Assembly (NCBI RefSeq): GCF_000711985.1
Contig: NZ_JONU01000007.1
Location: 434,001-498,000, forward strand
Source of the DNA: Rheinheimera texasensis DSM 17496
GTDB taxonomy: Bacteria; Pseudomonadota; Gammaproteobacteria; Enterobacterales; Alteromonadaceae
Direction of reading: 5' to 3'
Length of the DNA stretch: 64,000 nt
Position 1 is the stretch's first letter; each line of letters begins with the position of its first letter. Below are positions 1-8,133 of the stretch, piece by piece. The notes below the pieces were generated by a model that worked only from the letters and a program-made list of their open reading frames with translations, did no database searches and was not told the origin of the DNA. Position numbers and translations under genes: made by a program.

Positions 1-311
1 GGAATACCAGGAATATCCAGCTCACGCTGCACTTCACAGGCAGCACTGGGTAAAGCGCGCGACGCACTGGTAGTTGCCAGTACAATCATATCAATGGAGT
101 TTTTATCGATGCCGGCAGCCTCGATGGCTTTGCGTGCGGCTTGTGTGCTCATGGTGGCAACAGTTTCATCTTCACCAATGATACGACGTTCGCGGATCCC
201 TGTGCGTTCGATAATCCATTCGTCGGTGGTTTCCACCATATCTTCCAGATCCGCATTGGTGCGGATTTGCGCCGGGAAATAACTGCCGGTGCCTATAATG
301 CGAGAATACAT
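1..311 (-). CDS. fabH: beta-ketoacyl-ACP synthase III (FabH), N-terminal part, cut by left window edge
   Basis: FabH condenses acetyl-CoA with malonyl-ACP to start type II fatty acid synthesis in the cytoplasm. Only the first 103 codons are visible. Reading leftward from ATG at 311, the protein begins [13 protein letters not shown] and continues with [19 protein letters not shown] and [17 protein letters not shown], which match the thiolase-fold N-terminus of E. coli FabH almost position by position. The catalytic Cys (about residue 112 in the family), His and Asn lie beyond the left edge and cannot be checked. It starts 6 nt after the plsX stop, so the two are probably co-transcribed, as in E. 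coli plsX-fabH-fabD-fabG. Confidence 0.95.
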   Translation of the reverse strand, partial: MYSRIIGTGSYFPAQIRTNADLEDMVETTDEWIIERTGIRERRIIGEDETVATMSTQAARKAIEAAGIDKNSIDMIVLATTSASRALPSAACEVQRELDIPGI

Positions 312-317
312 GCAGAC

Positions 318-1358
318 CTACGCTTTATCGATTAATAGGTGTTCCAACCGGTCTTTTATTTTTGCGGGCACCTGGCGTTCAACCTCGCGCACCGCCTGCC
401 GGATGGCACTGAGAAATGCTTCTTTTGTCGCATTTCCATGACTTTTCACTACAATTCCGCGCAATCCTATCAGACTTGCACCGTTATAGTGGTCGGGGTT
501 CACACCTGTTCCGATGCTTTTTAGCAGAGGTTTGATCATCCAGCCGAATAAATGCGCAGACATACTGTTTTTCAACGCAAATTCAAAGCGTTTAATGATG
601 AGTTTGGCGACACCTTCGCAGGTTTTTAATGCCACATTGCCAACAAAACCATCACAGACGATGACATCAGCTTTGCCGGAAAAGATATCGTTGCCTTCGA
701 TATAGCCGATGTAATTGATATCAGCGCATTCAGACAACAATAAAGAGGTGCGTTTAATCTGGTCCGAGCCTTTGATTTCCTCTTCGCCCATATTAAGCAA
801 AGCGACTTTCGGCTGCTGAATAGACTCCACTTCTTCCGCCATCACCGCGCCCATCACAGCAAACTGAAACAGCGTGTCGGAATCACAGTTGACGGTCGCA
901 CCGAGGTCCAGCATAAATACCGGGCTACCCGCTGTAGTCGGCAAGGCACTGATTAATGCTGGTCTTTCGATACCATTGAGCATCTTCAGCACATAATGCG
1001 CCATGGCTATCAAAGCCCCGGTGTTACCGGCACTGACACAAGCCTGGACTTTTTGCTGGTCAACCAAATCCAGCGCCACGCGCATCGAAGAATCACGTTT
1101 GGTGCGAAGCGCAACAGAAGGCTTGTCAGTCATCAGCACTTGCTGACTGGCGTGTTGAATTTGTAATTGTGGGTGTTCGGCATAACCGGCATCGGTTAAC
1201 GCTTGTCGGATTGCTACCGCGTCGCCAACGAGAATGAGGTCTAGCAGGGGATTTTCAGACACAGCGTCGATGGCTGCAGGAATAGTAGATAGGGGGCCAT
1301 GATCGCCCCCCATCATATCTAACGCAATTTTAAGTCTGGCTGGTTGCACTTGGTGCAC
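318..1358 (-). CDS. plsX: phosphate acyltransferase PlsX
   Basis: PlsX makes acyl-phosphate from acyl-ACP, feeding PlsY in phosphatidic acid synthesis; it is a peripheral membrane enzyme. The 346-residue product (E. coli 356) carries ALDMMGGDHGP near the N-terminus, then SMRVALDLV, ACVSAGNTGALI, VLLNMGEEE-like ALLNMGEEEIKG, CDGFVGNVALKT and LIGLRGIVVKSHG, all PlsX signatures. The start is GTG at 1358, seven bases after the rpmF stop codon begins; a second GTG lies three codons downstream, and no strong Shine-Dalgarno sequence is seen for either. It sits in the yceD-rpmF-plsX-fabH operon, coupling ribosomal protein and membrane lipid synthesis. Confidence 0.96.
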   Translation of the reverse strand: MHQVQPARLKIALDMMGGDHGPLSTIPAAIDAVSENPLLDLILVGDAVAIRQALTDAGYAEHPQLQIQHASQQVLMTDKPSVALRTKRDSSMRVALDLVDQQKVQACVSAGNTGALIAMAHYVLKMLNGIERPALISALPTTAGSPVFMLDLGATVNCDSDTLFQFAVMGAVMAEEVESIQQPKVALLNMGEEEIKGSDQIKRTSLLLSECADINYIGYIEGNDIFSGKADVIVCDGFVGNVALKTCEGVAKLIIKRFEFALKNSMSAHLFGWMIKPLLKSIGTGVNPDHYNGASLIGLRGIVVKSHGNATKEAFLSAIRQAVREVERQVPAKIKDRLEHLLIDKA

Positions 1359-1364
1359 CGGGAC

Positions 1365-1529
1365 TTATTTTACTTTGCGGCCTTTGTAGAAACCGTCAGC
1401 AGTAATGTGGTGACGACGATGCGTTTCACCGGTAGTTGCGTCAACTGACAGCGTTGGGCCAGTCAGCGCGTCGTGTGAACGACGCATGTCGCGGCGGGCG
1501 CGAGATTTTTTGTTCTGTTGTACAGCCAT
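1365..1529 (-). CDS. rpmF: 50S ribosomal protein L32
   Basis: Structural protein of the large ribosomal subunit. The 54-residue product begins [21 protein letters not shown] and ends GFYKGRKVK, matching E. coli L32 (57 residues). It is the zinc-free form: there are no cysteines. A clear GGAGAAAGACC ribosome-binding site precedes ATG at 1529. It lies 18 nt after yceD and just before plsX, the conserved order. It is shorter than common ORF length cut-offs. Confidence 0.96.
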   Translation of the reverse strand: MAVQQNKKSRARRDMRRSHDALTGPTLSVDATTGETHRRHHITADGFYKGRKVK

Positions 1530-1547
1530 GGTCTTTCTCCTAAAAAA

Positions 1548-2072
1548 TCACTTTTTCTTCAATTCTTGCAGAATTGCAAATGGATTCGGTTTCTCTGGTT
1601 CCGGCTCTATTTCGCCCCAGCTCATCTGCACTTTGTTGGAGTCGCATTGACCTTCATCGTGCATTGGAAACAGTGGCAAAGCCAGAATTAATTCGTCCTC
1701 AACCAATTGCCGCAGGTTCACTTCGCCGTGTTCGTCAGTTTCGACCACGTCGTAGCGTTGTGGAATCTCTTCTTGAGCCGAATCATCCCCTTTAATCGGG
1801 GTATATGCAAAACTGCTGTCTATGTGCATTGTCATATCATCGCCACAACGTTCGCAACGGACCTGGACAGTACAGTGGGCTTCACCCTCTATATAGACCA
1901 GACCTTGCTCGTCATTGCCGCAATGAATAACGACAGCAACATCACCATCTGTCATCACAAGCTGCTCTGACAAACGCGTCAGATTTTGCAGCGGCAGGAC
2001 TCCGTCAAAACTGCTGCGCTTTTGCGCGGCACGGGCGGGATCGATGGTAATTGGTATTTTAACTTTTTGCAT
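1548..2072 (-). CDS. yceD: YceD family protein (DUF177), 23S rRNA accumulation protein
   Basis: YceD is a small conserved protein reported to help 23S rRNA accumulation; its molecular role is unresolved. The 174-residue product begins MQKVKIPITIDPARAAQKR and ends PNPFAILQELKKK, both like E. coli YceD. A CERCG motif in the middle and one later Cys (GQCDSN) resemble the family's metal-site pattern. It is the first gene of the leftward yceD-rpmF-plsX-fabH operon. There is no purine-rich Shine-Dalgarno sequence before the conserved ATG at 2072, and a near-consensus promoter ends about 10 nt upstream, so the mRNA may be almost leaderless. Confidence 0.93.
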   Translation of the reverse strand: MQKVKIPITIDPARAAQKRSSFDGVLPLQNLTRLSEQLVMTDGDVAVVIHCGNDEQGLVYIEGEAHCTVQVRCERCGDDMTMHIDSSFAYTPIKGDDSAQEEIPQRYDVVETDEHGEVNLRQLVEDELILALPLFPMHDEGQCDSNKVQMSWGEIEPEPEKPNPFAILQELKKK

Positions 2073-2081
2073 AAGGCGCGC

Positions 2082-2110
2082 ATCATATAGATCGATCCCC
2101 TTGCTGTCAA
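2082..2110 (-). promoter_or_regulatory. sigma70-type promoter of the yceD-rpmF-plsX-fabH operon
   Basis: On the minus strand there is TTGACA (2105-2110), a 17-nt spacer and TATGAT (2082-2087). This is near consensus. Transcription would start near 2075, about 3 nt upstream of the yceD ATG at 2072. The prediction is from sequence only. Confidence 0.7.
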
Positions 2111-2138
2111 AGGGTTGATCAGACTTTTGTTAACTTTT

Positions 2139-2167
2139 CTGACGCGAAAATCAAAGAAAAATATTAT
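2139..2167 (+). promoter_or_regulatory. probable promoter of yceF (maf)
   Basis: CTGACG (2139-2144), a 17-nt A-rich spacer and TATTAT (2162-2167) face rightward and would start transcription near 2174, about 40 nt before yceF. It is back-to-back with the yceD promoter in the same 143-nt divergent region. Confidence 0.5.
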
Positions 2168-2215
2168 AGTGCGCAGCATATCATTTGACGACGCAAATCA
2201 AACAAAAGGCAGAAT

Positions 2216-2821
2216 ATGTCCAAATCATTATGGTTGGCTTCAACATCCATTTACCGCCGCGCTTTATTAGAAAAACTGACTGCACAATTCCAGACCTCTA
2301 AACCTGAGGTCGACGAAACACCTTTCGCCGGTGAAACAGCTGAACAACTTGTTTTACGTTTGTCGGCTGCAAAAGCACAGGCAGTTGCTTTGCAGATCAC
2401 TTCAGCTGCAGAGGGAGCACTAGTCATTGGTTCTGATCAGGTCGCGGTTTTTAACGGCCAAATTCTAGGCAAACCACACACTGAAGAGCGTGCTTTTGCC
2501 CAATTACGCAGCTTTAGTGGTCAAGAGGTTCAATTCTTAACCGGCTTGTCAGTAACGGACACCCTAACAAATAAGACCGACACAATCCTCGACCGTTTTA
2601 TTGTACATTTCCGTGAACTGACAGATGCTGAGATCCACAGTTATATAAAACGCGAACAACCGCTGAATTGTGCAGGCAGTTTTAAATCTGAAGGGCTGGG
2701 TATTACTTTGTTTGAACGCTTAGAAGGCGACGACCCAAACAGTCTGATTGGCTTGCCCTTGATAAAACTGCACGCCATGTTAAAGCGCGCTGGGGTGGAT
2801 TTGCTATTGCATGGCGTATAG
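2216..2821 (+). CDS. yceF: Maf-family nucleotide pyrophosphatase, YceF type (7-methyl-GTP pyrophosphatase)
   Basis: Maf-fold enzymes hydrolyse non-canonical nucleoside triphosphates; the YceF branch prefers m7GTP. The 201-residue product has the N-terminal ASTSIYRR substrate loop, an EVDETPFAGE segment, IGSDQVAVF carrying the conserved catalytic Asp region, GKPHTEERA, and a C-terminal SLIGLPLIKL signature. ATG at 2216 is preceded by AAAAGGCAG. It is divergent from yceD, the same arrangement as in E. coli, which supports the YceF rather than the YhdE branch. Substrate preference is inferred from the family and synteny. Confidence 0.92.
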   Translation: MSKSLWLASTSIYRRALLEKLTAQFQTSKPEVDETPFAGETAEQLVLRLSAAKAQAVALQITSAAEGALVIGSDQVAVFNGQILGKPHTEERAFAQLRSFSGQEVQFLTGLSVTDTLTNKTDTILDRFIVHFRELTDAEIHSYIKREQPLNCAGSFKSEGLGITLFERLEGDDPNSLIGLPLIKLHAMLKRAGVDLLLHGV

Positions 2822-2826
2822 CCGGA

Positions 2827-2845
2827 AGCGGGGTTCTCCCCCGCT
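2827..2845. terminator. GC-rich stem-loop between convergent yceF and the HAD gene
   Basis: AGCGGGG (2827-2833), loop TTCTC and CCCCGCT (2839-2845) form a perfect 7-bp stem in the 28-nt gap between two convergent genes. There is no U tract on either side, so intrinsic termination is uncertain; it could instead block exonucleases. Confidence 0.45.
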
Positions 2846-2849
2846 ATCC

Positions 2850-3497
2850 TCAACGCAAAATATCTAACAGCGCCGGCAGGTTGTCGATCACCGCATGCGG
2901 CGCGAAGGGCGCGAACTCCTGACGGCCATGCACACCATGAGTGACGCCAATCCGGTGCATTCCGATACTATGCGCCATCATCAAATCGTAGCGGGAATCA
3001 CCAATCATCACTGCCTGCTGCGGGGTCAGTTTTAGTTCGGTCAGAATATGTTCCAGCATTTGCGGATGTGGTTTACTTTGCGCCTCATCGGAACAGCGAC
3101 TGGTAACAAAATGATGTCCGGTCTTCGTTTCACTGAACATCCGGTCCAAACCGAGACGGGCTTTGCCGGTTGCTACAGCTAACTGATAACCGCGCTGACG
3201 TAGTGAGTTGAAGACATGTTCAGCGCCGTCAAACAGCGGTGTCGGCGTGCGGTCTACATTGCTGTAGACATCTTTATAGTGTTCTGACAGTAACTCGCGC
3301 TCTGCTGCTGAACTATGTGGAAACAAGGTTTTAAACGCCGGGTCCAGCGATAAACCTATAATCTGTTTTGCCGCATGCTCAGTTGGCACCGGTAGCTCTA
3401 GCCGCTGTGCGGCGATCCGAACTGAGTTGACAATCTTGGCAATGGAATCCATCACAGTGCCATCCCAGTCGAAAATCACAACTTTGACATCTTGCAT
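2850..3497 (-). CDS. HAD-superfamily hydrolase (phosphoglycolate-phosphatase-like)
   Basis: Cytoplasmic phosphatase of HAD subfamily IA. The 215-residue product has motif I FDWDGTVMDS (Asp10 nucleophile, Asp12), a helical cap (about 20-85), motif II VATGK near residue 110, a conserved Lys in SKPHPQM, and motif IV GDSRYDLMMA. Gammaproteobacteria commonly carry such a gene directly after rluC, as here (13-nt gap). The substrate cannot be read from the sequence; phosphoglycolate or another small phosphate ester are possibilities. Family assignment is firm, specific function is not. Confidence 0.9.
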   Translation of the reverse strand: MQDVKVVIFDWDGTVMDSIAKIVNSVRIAAQRLELPVPTEHAAKQIIGLSLDPAFKTLFPHSSAAERELLSEHYKDVYSNVDRTPTPLFDGAEHVFNSLRQRGYQLAVATGKARLGLDRMFSETKTGHHFVTSRCSDEAQSKPHPQMLEHILTELKLTPQQAVMIGDSRYDLMMAHSIGMHRIGVTHGVHGRQEFAPFAPHAVIDNLPALLDILR

Positions 3498-3510
3498 ACC
3501 GAAAACTGCC

Positions 3511-4467
3511 CTACTTTTTTTTAACCAGCCTGGTCAGAATTTGACTCAAGGCTTTATCCAGTGGCGCTTCAAACGTCATGCGCTGACCAGACACCGGATG
3601 TTCGAAACTGATGAGTTTGGCATGCAAGAACAATCGGTTCAGGCCCAGCCCATTCATCTGACCGGTAAATTCGTTATCGCCGTATTTGTCATCACAGGCA
3701 ATTGGATGACCATTACAGGCGGTATGGACGCGGATTTGGTGCGTCCGGCCTGTCACCGGAAATGCTTCTAATAAAGTGCCTTCCTCAAAACGTTGTAACA
3801 CTTTAAAGCGGGTCTCAGATGGTTTCCCGTCACGTTCATCTACCCGCACAATCCGCTCACCACTTTGCAAGGTGTTCTTTTTCAGTGGCTCTGTGACTTT
3901 TTTGATTTTACCGTCCCACTGGCCGGCCACTAGTGCCCAATATTTTTTCTCGACGACCTTTAAGCGCAGTTGCTCATGCAATGCAGTCAGGATCGAACGT
4001 TTTTTTGCGATTAGCAGACAACCTGAGGTATCGCGATCAAGTCGATGCACCAGCTCTAAAAACTTCGCTTGCGGCCGCAGCGCTCGCAGCGCTTCGATAG
4101 CACCAAACTGTAAGCCGCTGCCACCATGCACCGCCATGCCGGTCGGTTTGTTTAATACAATCAGCTCGTTGTCTTCGTACAAAATGTGCGATTCAAGCGT
4201 TTTGACTGCGGTCAGCTTGACTGACACCGGGTCAGCCTCTGCAGCCACTACCATCGGCGGCACCCGGACCTGGTCACCAGCCTGTAACTTATATTCAGGC
4301 TTGATCCGGCCTTTATTGACCCGAACTTCCCCTTTTCGCAGCACCCGGTAAATAACACTTTTGGGTACACCCTTGAGGCGCGCCAGCAGAAAATTATCGA
4401 TGCGTTGACCGGCGAATTCTGCATCTACATCAATAAATTGCACCGAGGTTTTTCTTTCTTCTGTCAT
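3511..4467 (-). CDS. rluC: 23S rRNA pseudouridine(955/2504/2580) synthase RluC
   Basis: RluC isomerises three uridines of 23S rRNA to pseudouridine. The 318-residue product (E. coli 319) has an N-terminal S4 RNA-binding domain (about 19-75; RIDNFLLARL, VRVNKGRIKPEYKL) and an RluA-type catalytic domain with the HRLDRDTSG motif whose Asp, near residue 143, is the catalytic nucleophile. GRTHQIRVH follows. It is divergent from rne and upstream of the HAD gene, the standard gammaproteobacterial context. ATG at 4467 is the only sensible start. Confidence 0.95.
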   Translation of the reverse strand: MTEERKTSVQFIDVDAEFAGQRIDNFLLARLKGVPKSVIYRVLRKGEVRVNKGRIKPEYKLQAGDQVRVPPMVVAAEADPVSVKLTAVKTLESHILYEDNELIVLNKPTGMAVHGGSGLQFGAIEALRALRPQAKFLELVHRLDRDTSGCLLIAKKRSILTALHEQLRLKVVEKKYWALVAGQWDGKIKKVTEPLKKNTLQSGERIVRVDERDGKPSETRFKVLQRFEEGTLLEAFPVTGRTHQIRVHTACNGHPIACDDKYGDNEFTGQMNGLGLNRLFLHAKLISFEHPVSGQRMTFEAPLDKALSQILTRLVKKK

Positions 4468-4490
4468 GCGTATTTGCTGCTACATTTAGG

Positions 4491-4520
4491 TTGCTAATGC
4501 AACTTAATTAATGGGATAAT
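4491..4520 (+). promoter_or_regulatory. probable rne promoter
   Basis: TTGCTA (4491-4496), an 18-nt spacer and GATAAT (4515-4520) face rightward. Transcription would begin near 4527, giving a leader of about 436 nt before the rne ATG. A long leader agrees with E. coli rne, whose 361-nt leader mediates autoregulation. Confidence 0.55.
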
Positions 4521-4526
4521 CGACCC

Positions 4527-4962
4527 GCTAATTGAGCCAAAATGGCCGTTAGGGCGCTCAGAAAGACGTAAGAGAAGCTGTGAGGCACCGGTCGGGACGC
4601 AGATCATACCGAATCCGTGGTGAAAACCAACGATTTTATCTTCCCCGCCAACGAATAATGCTCTGTGCAACCAGTAATGTGCGTAATTTATTACTGTTCG
4701 AAGCACGACACAGCTGCCAGTTAACTGGGCAACACACAAAAAAGTAAAGCTATAACGCAACGCTGACGCGATGTGTGCAGATTCTCAATGAATGCCAGAC
4801 CGGCCTGACAACCCAGTTGGTGTTCTGTTTTAAAAACAATTGATAATTAAATCGATTTTCAAGCATTCCAGTCGGGAGACTGCATTTTTATATGTTTGAC
4901 GTTATCTGACACGCATAGATTGTGCGCGCTGTCGTTGTGGCTGAATGCAAGAGTCAGACACA
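4527..4962 (+). ncRNA. long 5' untranslated leader of rne (candidate autoregulatory element)
   Basis: About 436 nt separate the predicted start site from the rne ATG and contain no credible rightward gene. In E. coli, stem-loops of the rne leader recruit RNase E to cut its own mRNA. Here I see a palindrome CCAGTTAACTGG (4717-4728) and unpaired A/U-rich stretches around 4826-4856, but I could not align the leader confidently with the known rne5 motif. An 88-codon antisense reading frame (4494-4760) lacks homology and is not called. Confidence 0.45.
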
Positions 4963-7900
4963 ATGAAAAGAATGCTCATTAATGCGACGCAGGAAGAAGA
5001 AATCCGCGTTGCGCTGGTCGATGGCCAGAAATTATACGACCTGGATATTGAAAGCCCGGGCCACGAACAGAAAAAAGCTAATATTTACAAAGGTAAAATC
5101 ACCCGGGTTGAACCCAGCCTGGAAGCAGCTTTCGTCGATTACGGCGCCGAGCGGCATGGTTTTCTGCCATTAAAAGAAATTTCCCGCGAATATTTCCCAT
5201 CAGGTTATGCCTTCGACGGTCGCCCGAACATTAAAGAAGTGGTACGCGAAGGTCAGGAAGTCATCATTCAAATCGATAAAGAAGAACGCGGCCAAAAAGG
5301 CGCTGCGCTGACCACTTTTATCAGTCTGGCTGGTTCTTACCTGGTGCTGATGCCGAACAACCCGCGCGCCGGTGGCATTTCCCGCCGCATTGAAGGCGAT
5401 GAACGGCAGGAATTAAAAGACTCGTTAGGTCAGCTTGAAATGCCAGACGGCATGGGGTTGATTGTCCGCACTGCCGGTGTTGGCAAATCATACGAAGAGC
5501 TGGATTACGACTTAAAAGCGCTGATGAAGCATTGGTCAGCCATCACCACAGAAGCACAAAACCGCCCTGCACCATTCCTGATCCATCAGGAAAGCAACGT
5601 GGTCTTTCGCGCCATCCGTGACTATCTGCGCCGCGATGTCGGTGAGATCCTGATCGACAACCCGCGTATTTTCGAAGAAGCCAAACTCTATATCCAGCAG
5701 TTCCGCCCGGACTTCGCCCACCGTGTAAAAATGTATCAGGGCGAAACGCCACTGTTTATGCATTATCAAATCGAAACGCAAATTGAATCTGCGTTCCGCC
5801 GCGAAGTGCGTCTGCCAAGTGGCGGCTCTATCGTGATCGATTCAACCGAAGCCTTAACCGCCATTGATATCAACTCATCAAAAGCGACCAAAGGCGGCGA
5901 TATCGAAGAAACCGCTTTTAACACCAACCTGGAAGCTGCCGATGAAATCGCCCGCCAGTTACGTTTACGTGACTTAGGTGGTTTGATCGTCATCGACTTC
6001 ATCGATATGACGCCAGTCCGGCATCAGCGTGAAGTGGAAAACCGCTTAAAAGAAGCAGTGAAACAAGACCGCGCCCGCGTGCAAATCGGCCGCATCTCCC
6101 GCTTTGGTTTGCTGGAAATGTCGCGTCAGCGCCTGCGGCCGTCATTAGGTGAATCCGCGACGCATGTCTGCCCACGCTGTCACGGTCGCGGCACTATCCG
6201 CAGTACTGAGTCATCTGCATTGTCTATTTTACGTTTAATCGAAGAAGAAGCGATTAAAGACAACACCAGCCAAATCCATGCGCAGGTGCCGGTTTCAGTC
6301 GCTACCTACCTGATGAACGAAAAACGTGAATCTATTCGCCGCATTGAGGCCCGTCATGGCATTCGGATCTTCATTATCCCGAATGAGCATTATGAGACGC
6401 CGCATTACGAAGTAACGCGGATCCGTATTGACGAAGAAATCGAAGAGTCCAGCTACAATCTGGTGAAGGCGCCGGCGGTGACCAATACGCTGTATCACCC
6501 GGTGTCTGATGCAGTGAAGGAAAAACCGGCGATTGCTGCCATTTCAATGACTGAAGCACCAGCCCCGGTAGCTGTGCCAGTGGTTAAAACCGACGCTGCA
6601 CCGGCAGCACCAGAAGCTGCAGAAACTGGTTTGTTGGCCAAAGTCGGTGCTTTCTTTAAATCTTTGTTTGGTGCACCAACACCGGTGCCAGAAGTGAAAG
6701 CAGAAGCGCCACAGCGCCGGCAGAATAACCGCGACAGTCGTAACCGCCGCGGCGGCCGTGATAACCGCGATGGCCGCACCGATAACCGTCAGGACAACCG
6801 CGATGGTCAAAAACGCCGCGCTGAACAGGATGACAGCCGGAATGAAGGCCGCCAGCCACGCCAGGACCGTAACGACAAACCACGCAACACCCGTCCGGAA
6901 CAAAAAGCCGACCGCCCAGAACGTGCTGAGCGCCCTGAGCGCACTGAACGCCTGGATAAAAAACCTCAGGGCGAGAAAGCACCACGTCCGGCTCCAGTGA
7001 TTGATGCTGATGATGAAGTTCCATCATCAAGCAAAGTTGCCGAGCGTCGTCAGCGCCGTAATATGCGTAAATCTGTGCGCCTGGACAAACAGCAACAGGC
7101 TGAACAAGGTGTGGAAACAGAACTGCAGATCGTTGCAGAACCTGTAGCCGTGGTTGTGGCGCCGGCTGAACAGCCCGTGCTCGCAGTTGCAACTGATATC
7201 GCCGCTGAGCCAGTCACAACTGACATCAGCGCTGAAGCATCAGACAGCCAGGCAGAAGTCGCTGATGCAGCTAACGGCGAAAACCGCAGCCGCAGCCGCC
7301 GCTCACCACGCCATCTGCGTGCCGCTGGTCAGAAACGCAAAAAAGAGCAGCAACAAGGCGAATCGGATGATGCCGTAGATGCCCGTTATCCTGAAGAAGA
7401 TGTCGTCAGTACTGAACAGCAATTAGACTTGCCAATCGCTGCTGAAGCCGCTGAATCGACAGTTCCAGTCAGTGCAGAAGTTGTAGTCGCTGCAGCAGAA
7501 GAAATTACTGCAATCGAAGCATCTGCTGCTGAAGCTGCACCGGCAAAACCACGCCGTCAGCGTCAGCGCGAGCCGAAGGTGGTTGAAGCCGCAGAAGCTG
7601 CCGTCACCGACGTTGTTGCAGATGAACCGGTCGCAGAAATAGGCGTTGCGGCAGAGCCTGCAACAACAACTGTGGAAGCCACTGCGCCTGAAGCACCTGT
7701 CGCTGCCATCGACGCTGCAGTCGCAACGCCAGTTGAAACTGTTATTGAACAAGCACCAGCAGTTGCAGCCCAAGCTGTCGCTCCAGTTGTCGAAGTTGCT
7801 GTGATGGAAGCCCCTGCGGCAGCACCAGCACCAGTCTCGGCGCCGGCTCCGGCTGCCAAAGCGAACCGGTATGGCAATATGGTGGTTGCAACTATGACTA

Positions 7901-8049
7901 AACCAGTCGCGGTTGTTGACGACAGCCCGGCAGTGGTGCCGCAAGGCGTGCAATATGAAGTCAAAGCCACAGTAGAAGGCACTGCAGGTTCTGCCTCAGC
8001 CCGCCAGTCTGCCGCTGCGCCTATGACGAAGCCGCCTGCAGTAGAATAA
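4963..8049 (+). CDS. rne: ribonuclease E, degradosome scaffold
   Basis: Essential endoribonuclease for mRNA decay and for rRNA and tRNA processing, anchored on the inner membrane. ATG at 4963 gives [13 protein letters not shown], as in E. coli; an in-frame ATG 18 nt upstream is unlikely. The 1028-residue protein has an S1 domain (about 35-125), a 5' sensor, and a DNase-I-like active site with Asp302 (AIDINS) and the second Asp in VIDFIDM. The zinc link is CPRCHGRG (Cys403, Cys406). The C-terminal half is disordered: an amphipathic membrane-targeting helix ([15 protein letters not shown], about 555-570), an Arg-rich RNA-binding stretch (about 585-640), a second Arg-rich motif [16 protein letters not shown] (about 780-795), and long Ala/Glu/Val/Pro linkers. 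It ends at [10 protein letters not shown], lacking the final roughly 50 residues of the E. coli protein. Confidence 0.97.
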   Translation: MKRMLINATQEEEIRVALVDGQKLYDLDIESPGHEQKKANIYKGKITRVEPSLEAAFVDYGAERHGFLPLKEISREYFPSGYAFDGRPNIKEVVREGQEVIIQIDKEERGQKGAALTTFISLAGSYLVLMPNNPRAGGISRRIEGDERQELKDSLGQLEMPDGMGLIVRTAGVGKSYEELDYDLKALMKHWSAITTEAQNRPAPFLIHQESNVVFRAIRDYLRRDVGEILIDNPRIFEEAKLYIQQFRPDFAHRVKMYQGETPLFMHYQIETQIESAFRREVRLPSGGSIVIDSTEALTAIDINSSKATKGGDIEETAFNTNLEAADEIARQLRLRDLGGLIVIDFIDMTPVRHQREVENRLKEAVKQDRARVQIGRISRFGLLEMSRQRLRPSLGESATHVCPRCHGRGTIRSTESSALSILRLIEEEAIKDNTSQIHAQVPVSVATYLMNEKRESIRRIEARHGIRIFIIPNEHYETPHYEVTRIRIDEEIEESSYNLVKAPAVTNTLYHPVSDAVKEKPAIAAISMTEAPAPVAVPVVKTDAAPAAPEAAETGLLAKVGAFFKSLFGAPTPVPEVKAEAPQRRQNNRDSRNRRGGRDNRDGRTDNRQDNRDGQKRRAEQDDSRNEGRQPRQDRNDKPRNTRPEQKADRPERAERPERTERLDKKPQGEKAPRPAPVIDADDEVPSSSKVAERRQRRNMRKSVRLDKQQQAEQGVETELQIVAEPVAVVVAPAEQPVLAVATDIAAEPVTTDISAEASDSQAEVADAANGENRSRSRRSPRHLRAAGQKRKKEQQQGESDDAVDARYPEEDVVSTEQQLDLPIAAEAAESTVPVSAEVVVAAAEEITAIEASAAEAAPAKPRRQRQREPKVVEAAEAAVTDVVADEPVAEIGVAAEPATTTVEATAPEAPVAAIDAAVATPVETVIEQAPAVAAQAVAPVVEVAVMEAPAAAPAPVSAPAPAAKANRYGNMVVATMTKPVAVVDDSPAVVPQGVQYEVKATVEGTAGSASARQSAAAPMTKPPAVE

Positions 8050-8066
8050 TCTCTGGGTAAAGATGA

Positions 8067-8095
8067 AGAGCCAGCTATTGCTGGCTCTTTTTTTG
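8067..8095 (+). terminator. rho-independent terminator of rne
   Basis: AGAGCCAGC, loop TATT and GCTGGCTCT form a 9-bp stem followed by a run of seven T from 8088, 17 nt after the rne stop codon. Confidence 0.9.
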
Positions 8096-8133
8096 TCAGT
8101 TTTTCTTAACCTAAGTCACGTTTCAGAGTGCTG

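Noticed and set aside
3776..4351. 191-codon plus-strand frame opposite rluC
   Set aside because: Ser/Arg-rich shadow of rluC with no family features.
4494..4760. 88-codon minus-strand reading frame in the rne leader
   Set aside because: No recognisable motif, no ribosome-binding site, and it lies antisense to the expected rne leader.
6544..7192. Long minus-strand frames opposite the rne tail (119 and 178 codons)
   Set aside because: The Ala/Arg/Pro-rich tail of rne leaves open antisense frames; no ribosome-binding sites or family motifs.
7423..7982. Long minus-strand frames opposite the rne 3' half (176 and 139 codons)
   Set aside because: Cys/Ser/Arg-rich or Ala/Thr-rich translations typical of antisense of a GC-biased repeat tail.
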